Assembly: GCA_039704465.1 (NCBI GenBank)
Contig: JASFAU010000005.1
Coordinates: 1,178,001-1,242,000, forward strand
Length of the DNA stretch: 64,000 nt
DNA from: Plasmodiophora brassicae
Taxonomy: Eukaryota; Endomyxa; Phytomyxea; Plasmodiophorida; Plasmodiophoridae
Reading direction: 5' to 3'
The first letter of the stretch is position 1, and the number at the start of each line of letters is the position of its first letter. Position numbers and translations under genes: made by a program. Under the pieces are notes generated by a model. The model had not been told where the DNA came from, made no database searches, and worked only from the letters and a program-made list of their open reading frames with translations. Below, piece after piece: positions 12,001-21,790 of the stretch.

Positions 12001-13768
12001 CGCTGTGTCCAGCGAAACGCTGTTCCAATGGGATTTCGACATCTTCTCGTACGAGAAGTCGCAGCTCAGCGGCGTCATCGCCCGGCTGTTCGAGGGCATG
12101 GACTTTGTCAACACGTTCCACGTCGACCCGAAGGCCCTGTCGTCGTTCGTGTCCACTGTCAGCGAATCGTACCTGGACAACCCGTACCACAACCTGTTCC
12201 ATTCCGTGGACACGTCGCAGACCGTCTGCTGTCTGCTGAAGACGTTCCACGCCAACGCGTACCTGACCAGCCTGGAGATGTTCGCCCTGCTGATCGCCGC
12301 CGCCTGCCACGACGTCGGCCACCCCGGCCTGAGCAACACGTACCAGGTGAACGCGTCGACCAAGCTGGCCCTGCTGTACAACGACCAGTCCGTCCTCGAG
12401 CACCACCACTGCGCCATGACGTTCCACATCCTGAAGCGCCCCGGGTGCAACATCCTCAGCGGGCTGACGGAGCCCGAGTACCGGTCGGCGCGCAAGATCA
12501 TCATCTCGTCGATCCTGTCGACCGACATGACCTGCCACTTCTCGCTGAGCGAGAAGTTCTCCAACCTGCTGCTGCGCCGCTCCGAAGACAGCGCGCGATC
12601 GGGCGGGCGTGCCGGTCGCGACACGATATCGCCTTCCACGAGCCCGCACGCGTCGATCCTGTCGCCGACAGCCCTGTGCCCGTCGGATCGCGAGACGGTC
12701 GCCAACATGCTGCTGCACTCCGCCGACATCAGCAACCAGTGCAAGTCGTGGCCGGTGGCGAAGCGATGGTCGGACTGCATCCTGATCGAGCTGTTCCATC
12801 AAGGCGACGTCGAGCGGGAATCGAACCTGGCCCTGTCGCCGAACTGCGATCGGCACACGACGGACCGGCTGCAATTCACGTTGAACTTCATCGACTTTGT
12901 CGTCGCGCCTCTGTTCGTCTCCCTGACGCACCTGCTCCCCGCCTGCGTTGTCACCTGCAACTCCCTGCGGTACAACCGCCTGCGATGGGACGCCGTCCTG
13001 CTGCAGAACATCGCCCAGTCGAACATGTCGCCGGAGAAGAAACGGGAGGAGGAGCTGCGGTGGCGCCGGCGGATGGCGTCGTTCGACGAGATCCTCATGT
13101 TCGAGGTCGCCCCGCCCGACAAGCCGGACGCCAGCAAGGCGAGGAAGAGCAGCATGCAGCTGTTCGAGTCGTTCGTCAAGGCGAACTCCAGTTCGGGCGC
13201 GCTGCTCGCGTCGACGCGGGCGCGCAGCTCGTCGCCCCCGATCAAGGAATCGGCGCTGGAGCGCACCGTCATGCACCCGATCCTCGAGACGAAGCACCAC
13301 TACCGGAGCAAGTCTGGGTCGTACTCGCTGGTCGAGAGCGACACGACGACCACCGGGGACGCGCCGGACGCGTCCCCGCTCATGACGTCCGGGTGCTACC
13401 CGCCGGCCGATCTGGGCCCGCCGCCCGAGCCGCCGTCCACCGGCCTGCCCGCTGGGGACAGCTCCAGCTCCCTCGACGACCTGATGCTGTCGTCGATGCC
13501 GATTGCAGTGGACGCCAACCCGCGTCCTGCACTGGGCCTGCGGACCAGCGCCGAGTCCGGCATCGGGACGCCGCGCACGATGACGACGCCCGCCTCGGTG
13601 GCCGGCAGGACGCCGGCGAGCAGCGATAAGAGCACGCCGTCCAGCATGCCGTCGTCGTCGGCGTCGTCGGCGAACCGGACGCGTATGCGCTCCAGTTTCC
13701 TCGGCCTGGCCCGGTTCTGGGAGCGGAGCAGCGCAGCGAAATCGTCGACCGATAGCGGCAGGACCTAG
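6008..13768 (+). CDS. Soluble-type adenylyl cyclase fused to PH domains and a class I cyclic-nucleotide phosphodiesterase
   Basis: Single-exon, 2586 residues from the ATG at 6008; the open frame continues upstream across ALG14, but this is the first sensible start. Order of parts: cyclase domain C1 (about residues 73-210) with metal Asp81 in FADVSGF, Lys127 and Asp131 in FKFAGDALL; C2 (about 297-441) with the catalytic Asn427 and Arg431 in GDVVNLSARL; a low-complexity Ser/Thr/Pro-rich linker; a P-loop NTPase region (GEAGYGKS, 913-920); PH-like domains at about 1316-1435 and 1642-1750; a class I PDE domain (about 2005-2350) with His2061 in YHNLFHS, the HD pair His2101/Asp2102 in ACHDVGHPG, and HSADISN at 2237-2243; and a Ser-rich tail. 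C1, C2 and NTPase match the layout of ADCY10, so ATP-to-cAMP synthesis is expected, with cAMP hydrolysis by the PDE. All key residues are present in both enzymes. No membrane segment is seen; the PH domains may give membrane recruitment. Confidence 0.93.
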   Translation: MDDEHDEALNDGEDAVAPEESAPVVAPGQKSSFASKISIDALCSYVPASIIRFLQENASSDKSHMVAPFRHSYETVVLFADVSGFTDLSERLAMKGREGSEQLAKHLNSYFEQLVRVIASQGGDVFKFAGDALLVLWPPSDDDLCTVTRRAVQSALEIQRKMHSAKLQEDVVLSVKLGIGVGTCSIVHVGGVLSRMEYLATGSPLIQAFASEHKAVAGQVVCSPEAWHIIKDHFAAQIIPSGHAFIDRCSDRLRKVGIVKTANLDIINDVHLIESISNYVPGAVLPFLNASEERWASELRHVAVIFANLGFTEAQLAKIASEETTNDLDRVQSVIFSVQTAIYQYEGSVNKFLLDDKGSTLLAVFGLPPVAHEDDSARAILASLVICNQLSKLGVVPAIGITTGTAFCGVVGSRSRREYSVLGDVVNLSARLMQYAKTQGGGVLVDHTTQYSARDCIAFEGLTSIMVKGKKDFVKVFSPIASSVAPHGIWNQHRNDKASTVARAATIVHSQHNPHAELSRTLAGGSTTPLSPATTSPTSTVPVDCTSMTLPQIPSLSNLWEKFPPRDAGEVSTITVERTINTGDWGPPKSDDSLRLGSSGAADVDVGASMTPAGGVTAPVDTSSGLPSSDPTAVSVGRGAGNVHRGGPGDDPPAPTVDDAAWLEHTKTWIEDDDDMHFEAPTPIFPAAVPASPQTPMSESEMWSRTMDRVAANAPLLSVLPQSRLNTSSFSSQRTLGSSSENASQDESTSPWEDGASSDYRLRSSDSHPPAPQFAADAPHPYKTARFQLQDRGYITLDVTRLQTVLQVKERLFESLHRKHFVAPNANMDQYALHIGDRNALLQNENVTLALLPRVISNMPGPMLDIVLTRKADFDEHLPGQDGVSAADVGMAISKAMQSLIRTRDRATIILEGEAGYGKSRLLSQVVREAPAYVLFRAANPLESKTPLGIWREFFMRLIDMEIANKSFDHPAEPVLMRKCFVMKSLASLPGYSAIAGVLNEVLPLELDETEVTASMPFLERLSNCIVIMLALLRVFVKRIGSTIIIIDDALLMDKLSWGFALRVSCDFTNVLLILGTRPVNKSNLGAFDLEVPMDYLELLSQKTTSRYVLRALTNEEIYNIGVETLGVSKLPNTLAIILLQRSHGNPLVCKELLYSLRKNELIEIRTEKSGKVCTLSDKFTDLSIVPVPICLQNILGCRIDRLGHIHEIALKVASVIGTEFQMDLLMKTYPILEHVPSLPDVIADLCQLNVFCATHVSADANPSQNVYRFVDGFMRDVALSRLIVSQKQLLMARINEAKTRNTRLTKPTDFQVQGSVKFSGFLHIRKALDASNVSSTMRMRMGTWKKRWVVLHENSVSLYYHPTHPRVLGVIFLDSASVSMLTDSSIGRDYTIQIQAQYWMKKGVTHDSKRLFYMAAATLEDARVWSYKIAVTIEKQLSVRERHAIQASLASDSQRDTTDLWTPEFSRGPPSQASSVSADASSQSPLVRMTSHSVLFNERSTMERTASSSSTPLLPPGDGSTAAHTFRSSLANSVQYLSRRLKSSSSGSMSRRSMSAMKMNGRVNSADMDRSVSVNSSISEVGQQRVPWRPTLDLDLLPLASDLKSAVKAWLYQGGSFVTTDDNKGDDGLLRPILSDSAINKSGIMEVLDHQLTVPPGEDPRWRRRWLALTSDSLVITASQFDDDVMFALSISRIRHQKATERLTFHVESDLALDGPTLLFGKPTAFSLRAENDATFASWYDQISQMIDEAVLMSETSRSAIALDNSDHAGTALCDVEDRFADYQVYESNLFADAASQILRRLNAEVGADNANASWPAIRRELDALQKLIDTCRKVDPSSAQAQARLSLGVSKLDSGSSIEPETSLSATLQNADAANSTMGSVTTTTADPEMYRDGGWLIKMMDECDIDDSTKMWLARCYTLDGQEQQQRLAYAVGGDQAMPSQGNVSETSSICINETDMSSEDDNMSYDYRPSIGGGDGGDTPRRWALGRSVSFAEDAVSSETLFQWDFDIFSYEKSQLSGVIARLFEGMDFVNTFHVDPKALSSFVSTVSESYLDNPYHNLFHSVDTSQTVCCLLKTFHANAYLTSLEMFALLIAAACHDVGHPGLSNTYQVNASTKLALLYNDQSVLEHHHCAMTFHILKRPGCNILSGLTEPEYRSARKIIISSILSTDMTCHFSLSEKFSNLLLRRSEDSARSGGRAGRDTISPSTSPHASILSPTALCPSDRETVANMLLHSADISNQCKSWPVAKRWSDCILIELFHQGDVERESNLALSPNCDRHTTDRLQFTLNFIDFVVAPLFVSLTHLLPACVVTCNSLRYNRLRWDAVLLQNIAQSNMSPEKKREEELRWRRRMASFDEILMFEVAPPDKPDASKARKSSMQLFESFVKANSSSGALLASTRARSSSPPIKESALERTVMHPILETKHHYRSKSGSYSLVESDTTTTGDAPDASPLMTSGCYPPADLGPPPEPPSTGLPAGDSSSSLDDLMLSSMPIAVDANPRPALGLRTSAESGIGTPRTMTTPASVAGRTPASSDKSTPSSMPSSSASSANRTRMRSSFLGLARFWERSSAAKSSTDSGRT

Positions 13769-13854
13769 CAGCGCGCATGCACAAATAAACCTGCCACCCA
13801 CCCTGTTTCGCCGCCAACCGTTTGTTGCTCGCCGGACAGATGTAGGGGCGCGTT

Positions 13855-14454
13855 TCAGACGCGTTCGGAGATCCAGATGGCGGCCCGGCACCCGGTCTTG
13901 ATGACGGTCGACAGCAGCTGGTAGGCGGGCGCGCGCAGCGCGTCGTGCTCGATGCCGATGTCGCGATGCTCCATCTCCTCGTCCCGGTGCTTCGCGACCA
14001 GGTGCCGCAGGTCGTCCTCCTTGTCGAATGCCGGCTGCATCAGGTCGCGCAGCTGGTCGTTGTAATGGCTGGCGATGACCTCCTCGACGGCGACCGTGCA
14101 GGCCATGGCGGCCTCCTTGCCGAGCAGCGCCGTGCCGAACCCGAGCGCGTACCCAGCAGCGCCCCAGATCGGCAGCAGGGCGCTGGGGCGCGCACGCCGC
14201 TCGGGCATCCGACGCTCCAGCGCCGCCAGGTGCTCCCGCTCCTGCTCCTTCATCTGGCGCAGCGTCGCCGACAGCGCCGGGTCGCCGCCCCGGCCCAGCA
14301 CCGCCATCTGCCCGTCGTAGATCCGGATGGCGCCGTACTCCCCGGCATGGTCGACACGCAGCATGCGGTCGATCGTCGCCCGGCGCGCATCGCCCCGCGC
14401 GTACGCAGGCGCCGCCGCCGCCGTCTGCACCGACCTGCGCCCCTGCCGCCACAT
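13855..14454 (-). CDS. COQ7: COQ7: 5-demethoxyubiquinone hydroxylase
   Basis: Di-iron monooxygenase that hydroxylates demethoxyubiquinone in ubiquinone synthesis at the mitochondrial inner membrane. The start chosen at 14454 gives 199 residues with a basic presequence (MWRQGRRSVQ). The core begins IDRMLRVDHAGEYGA, the family signature carrying the first iron-binding Glu. Next come EQEREHLAAL (ExxH), AVEEVIASHYNDQL and HRDEEMEHRDIG (second ExxH). The C-terminus ends CRAAIWISERV. Six carboxylate/His iron ligands can be placed. No intron is needed. The upstream in-frame Met at 14601 would add an unlikely extension across a G-rich tract. It lies downstream of malic enzyme on the same strand. Confidence 0.95.
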   Translation of the reverse strand: MWRQGRRSVQTAAAAPAYARGDARRATIDRMLRVDHAGEYGAIRIYDGQMAVLGRGGDPALSATLRQMKEQEREHLAALERRMPERRARPSALLPIWGAAGYALGFGTALLGKEAAMACTVAVEEVIASHYNDQLRDLMQPAFDKEDDLRHLVAKHRDEEMEHRDIGIEHDALRAPAYQLLSTVIKTGCRAAIWISERV

Positions 14455-14512
14455 CGCCGGACAGAGTCCCGCACCGAACCGACACGATATCAAAATGGAC
14501 TCGGATAGGTGA

Positions 14513-14541
14513 CGGGGGGAGGGGGAGATGGGGGAAGGGGG
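14513..14541 (+). other. G-rich tract, possible G-quadruplex
   Basis: Four runs of five or six G occur within 29 bases (G6, A, G5, AGAT, G5, AA, G5). They sit 60-90 bp upstream of the COQ7 start codon, on the strand opposite to its transcript. This meets the usual sequence pattern for an intramolecular G-quadruplex. Nothing shows that it is used. Confidence 0.5.
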
Positions 14542-14695
14542 CGTTCTAGTGTGAAAACCCCAGCTGCAGCTGCCGCGTCGTCGACCACGGCTTGTCTGCA
14601 CGCACCGGGCAGTCGCGACTCGCGACCCCGTCGCCAGCTACGTCTGCGGGACGATCGCCGCGTAGTGCGGGTCCCAACTCTACAAGGGCCCAACG

Positions 14696-17280
<2,585 letters not shown>

Positions 17281-18043
17281 CACCAACGCTGGTGACGGGC
17301 GCGCCTCGACCCCCGTCACGTTAGCAAAAACGCCGAGGTCGTCACAGACGGGCGACATCGGCCTGCATCAGATCTCACCCCGTCATGCAGCAGTCGTTCC
17401 CTGCGGGCGACGTCGCCTGCGACTGCAGCACGCCTCCGTGGGCATGCTCCCCCCGTCAAAGGGGACACATCGATGATGCGTTTGCAGTTAGGCCAGTGGG
17501 AGAGAACGCCGGGCGCTCTTTGACGCCAAGACCTCTTCGTAGCTTCATCGAGCGCGTCACAACGCGTCACAACGCGCCATGGCGCAGCGTCGCGTAGCCA
17601 GCGCCGATCGTGCAGGGAAACGCGTCGAAGTTCGGCCTGGCCAGGGTGCAGACGACCTTCCCCTGCCTGGGACGGGCTCAGGTCTACTTCATGGATCCTG
17701 ACGCGCAGACCGATGGCCTGCATCGTCTCGTGGATGATGTGGAGCGCTTCGCGATCGAGGTCGGGGAAGATGGCGGCGCGGCGATCAGACGTCTGCGCGT
17801 CAGGATCCATAAAGTAGTTCTGAGCCGGTCGTCGAACGCTTGCAGGGGACCGATCCATTGGTTCAGCAGGTCGTTGACGCCGAACGTATATACGCCATCG
17901 CGCATGCTGGTCAGGGGCCTGGCTGCACAGTGCACCACCTGGACCTCACAAAGTTGGCAGGAGCGACCGCGGAAACTGCGTCTGCGCGGTCCCTCGCCGC
18001 TGTGCGTCAGACAGACGGCGCTGCAACAACGGCGTGACGCGTG
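17281..18043. other. Divergent spacer between malic enzyme and endonuclease III
   Basis: 763 bp separate the two start codons. The stretch contains a 36-bp hairpin. On the minus strand there are short frames, including one starting MRDGVYTFGVNDLLNQ and one with AAIFPDLDREALHIIHE. The second resembles the malic enzyme peptide LIFPDLDTIRGVTQS, so a decayed partial copy of malic enzyme is possible. I cannot assemble a coherent gene here. Confidence 0.35.
17675..17826. repeat. Hairpin-forming inverted repeat, 36-bp arms
   Basis: 17675-17710 and 17791-17826 are reverse complements with 3 mismatches in 36 (core CATCAG-free, GTCTGCGCGTCAGGATCCAT). The 80-base loop encodes, on the minus strand, the peptide that resembles part of malic enzyme. 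Confidence 0.85.
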
Positions 18044-19063
18044 ATGTTAATGCAGCCGGTACGGCGCCGGTCGACCCGGTTGTCGGCGAAGTCAGTGGCG
18101 GTCCGCGGAGAGGCGCCGGTGGTGGTGAAGAACGAGGTGGTCGTGTCGAGGTATTTCAGCAGCGAGCCGGCGCCGCCGCCGCCGGGGCGGATGCCGAAAA
18201 GGTTCATGGAGCAGTGGAATGGGATCCTGTCGATGCGGGCGGCGCGCGATGCTGATGTTGACAAGTACGGGGCCGAGGCGCTGCCCGCACCGGATGTTGA
18301 CCCGAAGACCATGCGGTACCATGCGTTGATTGCTGTGGGCGGCCGTGTGCTCCATTTGATACCCGGATGGGCCTGAGCATGAAACTTCGATTGCAGGTCA
18401 TGCTGAGCAGCCAGACCAGGGATCCAGTAACGGCGGCGGCTATGAGGCGATTACAGTGCTGCCCAGGGGGCCTGACCGTCGACAGCATCAACGCGATGCC
18501 TGAGGAGCAGCTCAGAGGTATGTTCGCGCTGACGCAGGCACGGAGGGCTCTAACGGCGTTGAATCATGCCTCATGCAGATTTGATCTTTGGCGTGTCGTT
18601 CTACAACCGGAAAGCGCATTATATCAAGGAAGCCACTAGAATTCTGTCCGAACAATACGATTCCGACGTCCCGAACGACCTTGACCTGGTCTGCGCGTTA
18701 CCGGGTGTCGGCCAGAAGATGGCCAAGATCGCGCTTCGCATTGGCTGGGGGAACATCTGTGGCATATCTGTCGACACACATGTTCATCGCGTGTGCAGGT
18801 ACCGAGGGCCAGTAGGGTCGTGGACGCATAACAGGCTCTGACGCGATAACAGGCGGCTCGGTTGGACGACGCCGAAAGCGACGACGCCGGAAAAGACGGC
18901 GGCCGAGCTGGAGAGCTGGGTCCCGCGCGAACTGTGGGATCAAGTGAACCTCGTCGTCGTCGGCTTCGGGCAACAGGTCTGCAAAGCGCCGTACCCTCTT
19001 GTAGGTTCTGCCCCGCGCTCAATCATGTCTGAAGATCATGATGATGACGTTCCCATAGTGTAG
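18044..19063 (+). CDS. NTH1: Endonuclease III homologue (NTH1-type DNA glycosylase), C-terminus frame-broken
   Basis: Bifunctional base-excision repair glycosylase/AP lyase for oxidised pyrimidines. Four exons can be joined: MQPVRRRSTRL to MRYHALIA; then (62-nt intron) VMLSSQTRDPVTAAAMRRL; then LIFGVSFYNRKAHYIKEAT with the helix-hairpin-helix LPGVGQKMAKIALRIGWG and catalytic Asp in GISVDTHVHRVC; then RRLGWTTPKATTPEKTAAEL to VVVGFGQQVCKAPYPL. The catalytic Lys of the hairpin is at QKMAK. The family normally ends with a 4Fe-4S motif C-x6-C-x2-C-x5-C. Here only the first Cys is in frame; the frame runs on to a TAG at 19061. Codons for three more Cys occur at the right places but out of frame. 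N-terminal Met could also be at 18041. Confidence 0.85.
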
Positions 19064-19213
19064 TACATGTGCAATCCGTGAAATTTGTCCAAAGAATGGT
19101 GTCGGGTCGCGGAGGCGATAGTCGTACACATATTCTCACCTGCTTTGCCTCTCCACGACCGTGTGGAATGCCTCACCTGTGTTTGGAGACGAATCCAGTG
19201 ACCCGGATGGTGC

Positions 19214-19996
19214 CTATGACCTCGAACGTGGAACACGGTGTTCACCCGTACGACTTGTGCATATCATGACGAAGCGCCTGTGGTCCAGGTGGTGGTACTC
19301 GTACCCTGCCAGGCGATCGTCGCTGAGCAACAGGTCGAATACGGCCGACCTGCCATGACGTGCGGCACCGTGCAATGCCTGTCCCTGGCAGGCGAGTGGC
19401 GAAGCGCGACCATCTCGCAGCAGGATACGGACGATATCGATCCTGCCGGCGGCGGCCGCCTCCCTCAACGCCTGGCTGGCACGAGCCGATGGATCGACGC
19501 GATCATCCTGGAGGAGGCATTCCACGATGTCCACGAGGTTGCGAGCGCATGCCAGCACGAACGCCTCGTTGCGGTACGCCCCAGGGTCGGCACCTGGGCA
19601 CGCCAGCCACGCGTTCAGGACGTCGACACGAGGCAACTGCCAAAGGATCTCCGACAGGCGAATGAATTCGGCGGATCGATACGGGTCAGCGAAGCATGCA
19701 ACGACCGTGCCCGCGTCCCGACGTCGCATGAATGCTCGAACCAGGACCGCGAGTGTCCGCTTGTCAGGGATGGGACGGCGTTCCCGAATGATGCTGGCAG
19801 CGACGCCCAGAGCGAACGGCGACACGCGCGTCCGACGCGGCCGGAATCCGCCCGCCTGCGTCAGGCGCTGCCGAACGGCCACCGTCGCGACGCGTCGCGC
19901 CGACCGCGACACGCTCGCGAGGCCTTGCAGGTCGTCGTCATCCGCGAACGATAGTACCGGATAGCGCAGGTCGTCTGGCAGCAGTTGCCCGACCAT
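19214..19996 (-). CDS. Small ankyrin-repeat-type protein
   Basis: The ATG at 19996 opens MVGQLLPDDLRYPVLSFADD, which resembles an F-box-like start (LPDDLR...LASVSRSARRVAT). The 260-residue protein then has ankyrin-like helices: ACPGADPGAYRNEAFVLACA, NLVDIVECLLQDDRVDPSAR, ALREAAAAGRIDIVRILLRD and ALHGAARHGRSAVFDLLLSD. The upstream in-frame Met at 20050 is less likely. The tail after the last repeat (HHLDHRRFVMICTSR) may be intron read-through, and another exon may lie toward 19040. F-box plus ankyrin would suggest an adaptor role, but the F-box is weak. Specific partners are unknown. Confidence 0.7.
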   Translation of the reverse strand: MVGQLLPDDLRYPVLSFADDDDLQGLASVSRSARRVATVAVRQRLTQAGGFRPRRTRVSPFALGVAASIIRERRPIPDKRTLAVLVRAFMRRRDAGTVVACFADPYRSAEFIRLSEILWQLPRVDVLNAWLACPGADPGAYRNEAFVLACARNLVDIVECLLQDDRVDPSARASQALREAAAAGRIDIVRILLRDGRASPLACQGQALHGAARHGRSAVFDLLLSDDRLAGYEYHHLDHRRFVMICTSRTGEHRVPRSRS

Positions 19997-20247
19997 GGTG
20001 ACGATGATGCCGCGCTGGACAACGTGGCACCGTCGTCCTGTGCCCCGCAAGTTCCGCGTGAATTGCGCCGACTGGTGCTGAGTGCAGCTTGAACTACACA
20101 GCCTGCAGCTGTACAGCGGGTCGCACTGGACGGTGGCTTGTCTGCCGAAAACGATTTTGGAACGTCCCGGAAAAAGACGCGCAGACGTTGACGAAGCGCA
20201 CCCTCACTACTTCGTCATCAGACTATACCTCGCGTGCACACCCATCG

Positions 20248-21500
20248 ATGAAGGTGTTGGTGACGGGCGCGTTCGGGTTTGTGGGGGCGGCGCTGTGCCG
20301 GCACCTGGCGGACGACGGCCACGAAGTGTTCGCGTTGGCGCGCGGTGCCGATCGGGATCCGCCCGATACCAGGGTCCGCGTCGTGCGAGGGGACGTCACC
20401 AGCGCCGACGACGTTGACGCCGCCGTCACCGACATGCATGCCGTGTACGGCGTGGGCGTGCTGCTCGTCGTTGCCGTGTAATGCTTAGTAGTCGTGCAGG
20501 TTCCATCTGGCCGCGGTCATCTCTTATTCGTCGTCGGATCGCGCGAAGATGTTCCATGTGAATGTTGGCGGTACTCGCCTGGTCGCCTTGGCGTGTATCA
20601 AACATGGTAACGACGGGAGGCGCGCACGGTACCGGCGTTATAGTGTCTCATGTTACATAGGTTGCCGAATGATACACTGTTCCTCAATGGCATCCTGCGG
20701 GTTCAACTGGAGAGCCAGCGATGCGGTTCGCAACGAGCAGTCGACGTATAACCTGGCGGGTTACGCGCTCGGGTACTGCGAAAGTAAACTCGCCAGCGAG
20801 CGTGTCGTGCTCGAGTTGCACAAGGAGAAGGACCTAGACGTCGTCATTGTGAATCCGTGCAACGTGTATGGGTCGGGGGATGCGACCAAGTCGTCGCGAC
20901 AAACGCAAGTGAAGGTCGCCCGAGGTCGTATGCCGTTTTACCCGCAGTCAGTGTGGCCTGAGACGCTACACGTTGCTGGTGATATCCTGACTGCCCCCGT
21001 CTGGTAGAGGCGGCGTTAATGTCGTTCACGTCGACGATGTTTGCAATGGGGTGGTACTGGCTTGGCGAAAGGGTGCGTCCGGTCAACGGTACCTTCTTGG
21101 TGGAGACAACATTACCATCAAGGCCATGTTCGAAGTGATAGCTTCCACGGCCGGCGCGACGCCTCCACGATGGCCGCTCTTTGTGTTTCTCCAGCTGGCC
21201 TTGGGAAGACTGGGCCTCGTACCGCTGGAGAAGGTAACTCGCGCTGACCCGGATCTGTCGTTTGGCCATAGCTCACCTGTATGCCAGGTCGTCCCTGCGA
21301 ATATGTTCTGCTGGTTCTCGAGTGCCAAGGCAGAATCGGAACTGGGCTACAGGCATCGCCCAGCGGCGGAAGCCCTTCGAGAAAGCACGCGATGGATGAT
21401 GGCTAACTCGCCAAACGACGCGTCGCATGGAAAGTCAGCTCAGGTGGTCACCGCTGCTGTCGTCCTGCTTGCTGTCGCGTGTGCAATATATTTCAATTAG
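20248..21500 (+). CDS. Extended short-chain dehydrogenase/epimerase with a C-terminal membrane anchor
   Basis: NAD(P)-dependent oxidoreductase of the dihydroflavonol-reductase/3-beta-HSD/epimerase type. Exon 1 starts MKVLVTGAFGFVGAALCRHL with the GxxGxxG nucleotide-binding loop. After an intron with donor GTACGG and acceptor GTGCAG it continues VFHLAAVISYSSSDRAKMF and NVGGTRLVALACIKHG. Later exons carry the catalytic YxxxK as YCESK in GYALGYCESKLASERVVLE, then VVIVNPCNVYGSGD, VVHVDDVCNGVVLAW and the substrate-binding region. The last about 20 residues (VVTAAVVLLAVACAIYFN) form a membrane anchor with almost no tail. The exon around 20640-20740 is the least certain. The substrate is not predictable. 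Confidence 0.82.
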
Positions 21501-21790
21501 AATTGTGATGATCATTATGGAGGAGAATCACCTGCGAGCGTTAAACGTTCACTTTAACCATGCAAAGTACGCTGACAGCATTTGCGGGTAAGTGCATCAC
21601 CGTTTGCAGGTTCTGCAAACTCCTGCCAGTTGGACGACTATCGTTTGGGACCTGGGATAGGACGGGCGCACCCCTGATCACGTTCAGGTGTTGTCGCAAT
21701 TGGCGCCCAGCGGCTTTGCCGAGAAGATCATATTCAGCATTAAATGGTTTGTATTCGTTCCGCACTCGGGGAGGATCAGGCTGCCCATCG
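21501..21790. other. Spacer between convergent SDR and Arp3 genes
   Basis: No gene, RNA or repeat recognised. The two genes end facing each other about 290 bp apart. Confidence 0.4.

Noticed and set aside
11749..13629. 626-codon plus-strand open frame
   Set aside because: Out-of-frame shadow of the PDE region; no domain visible.
10550..14485. 1311-codon minus-strand open frame
   Set aside because: It is antisense to the cyclase-phosphodiesterase and COQ7. Its Arg/Gly/Pro-rich composition is typical of a GC-rich shadow frame and it has no recognisable domain.
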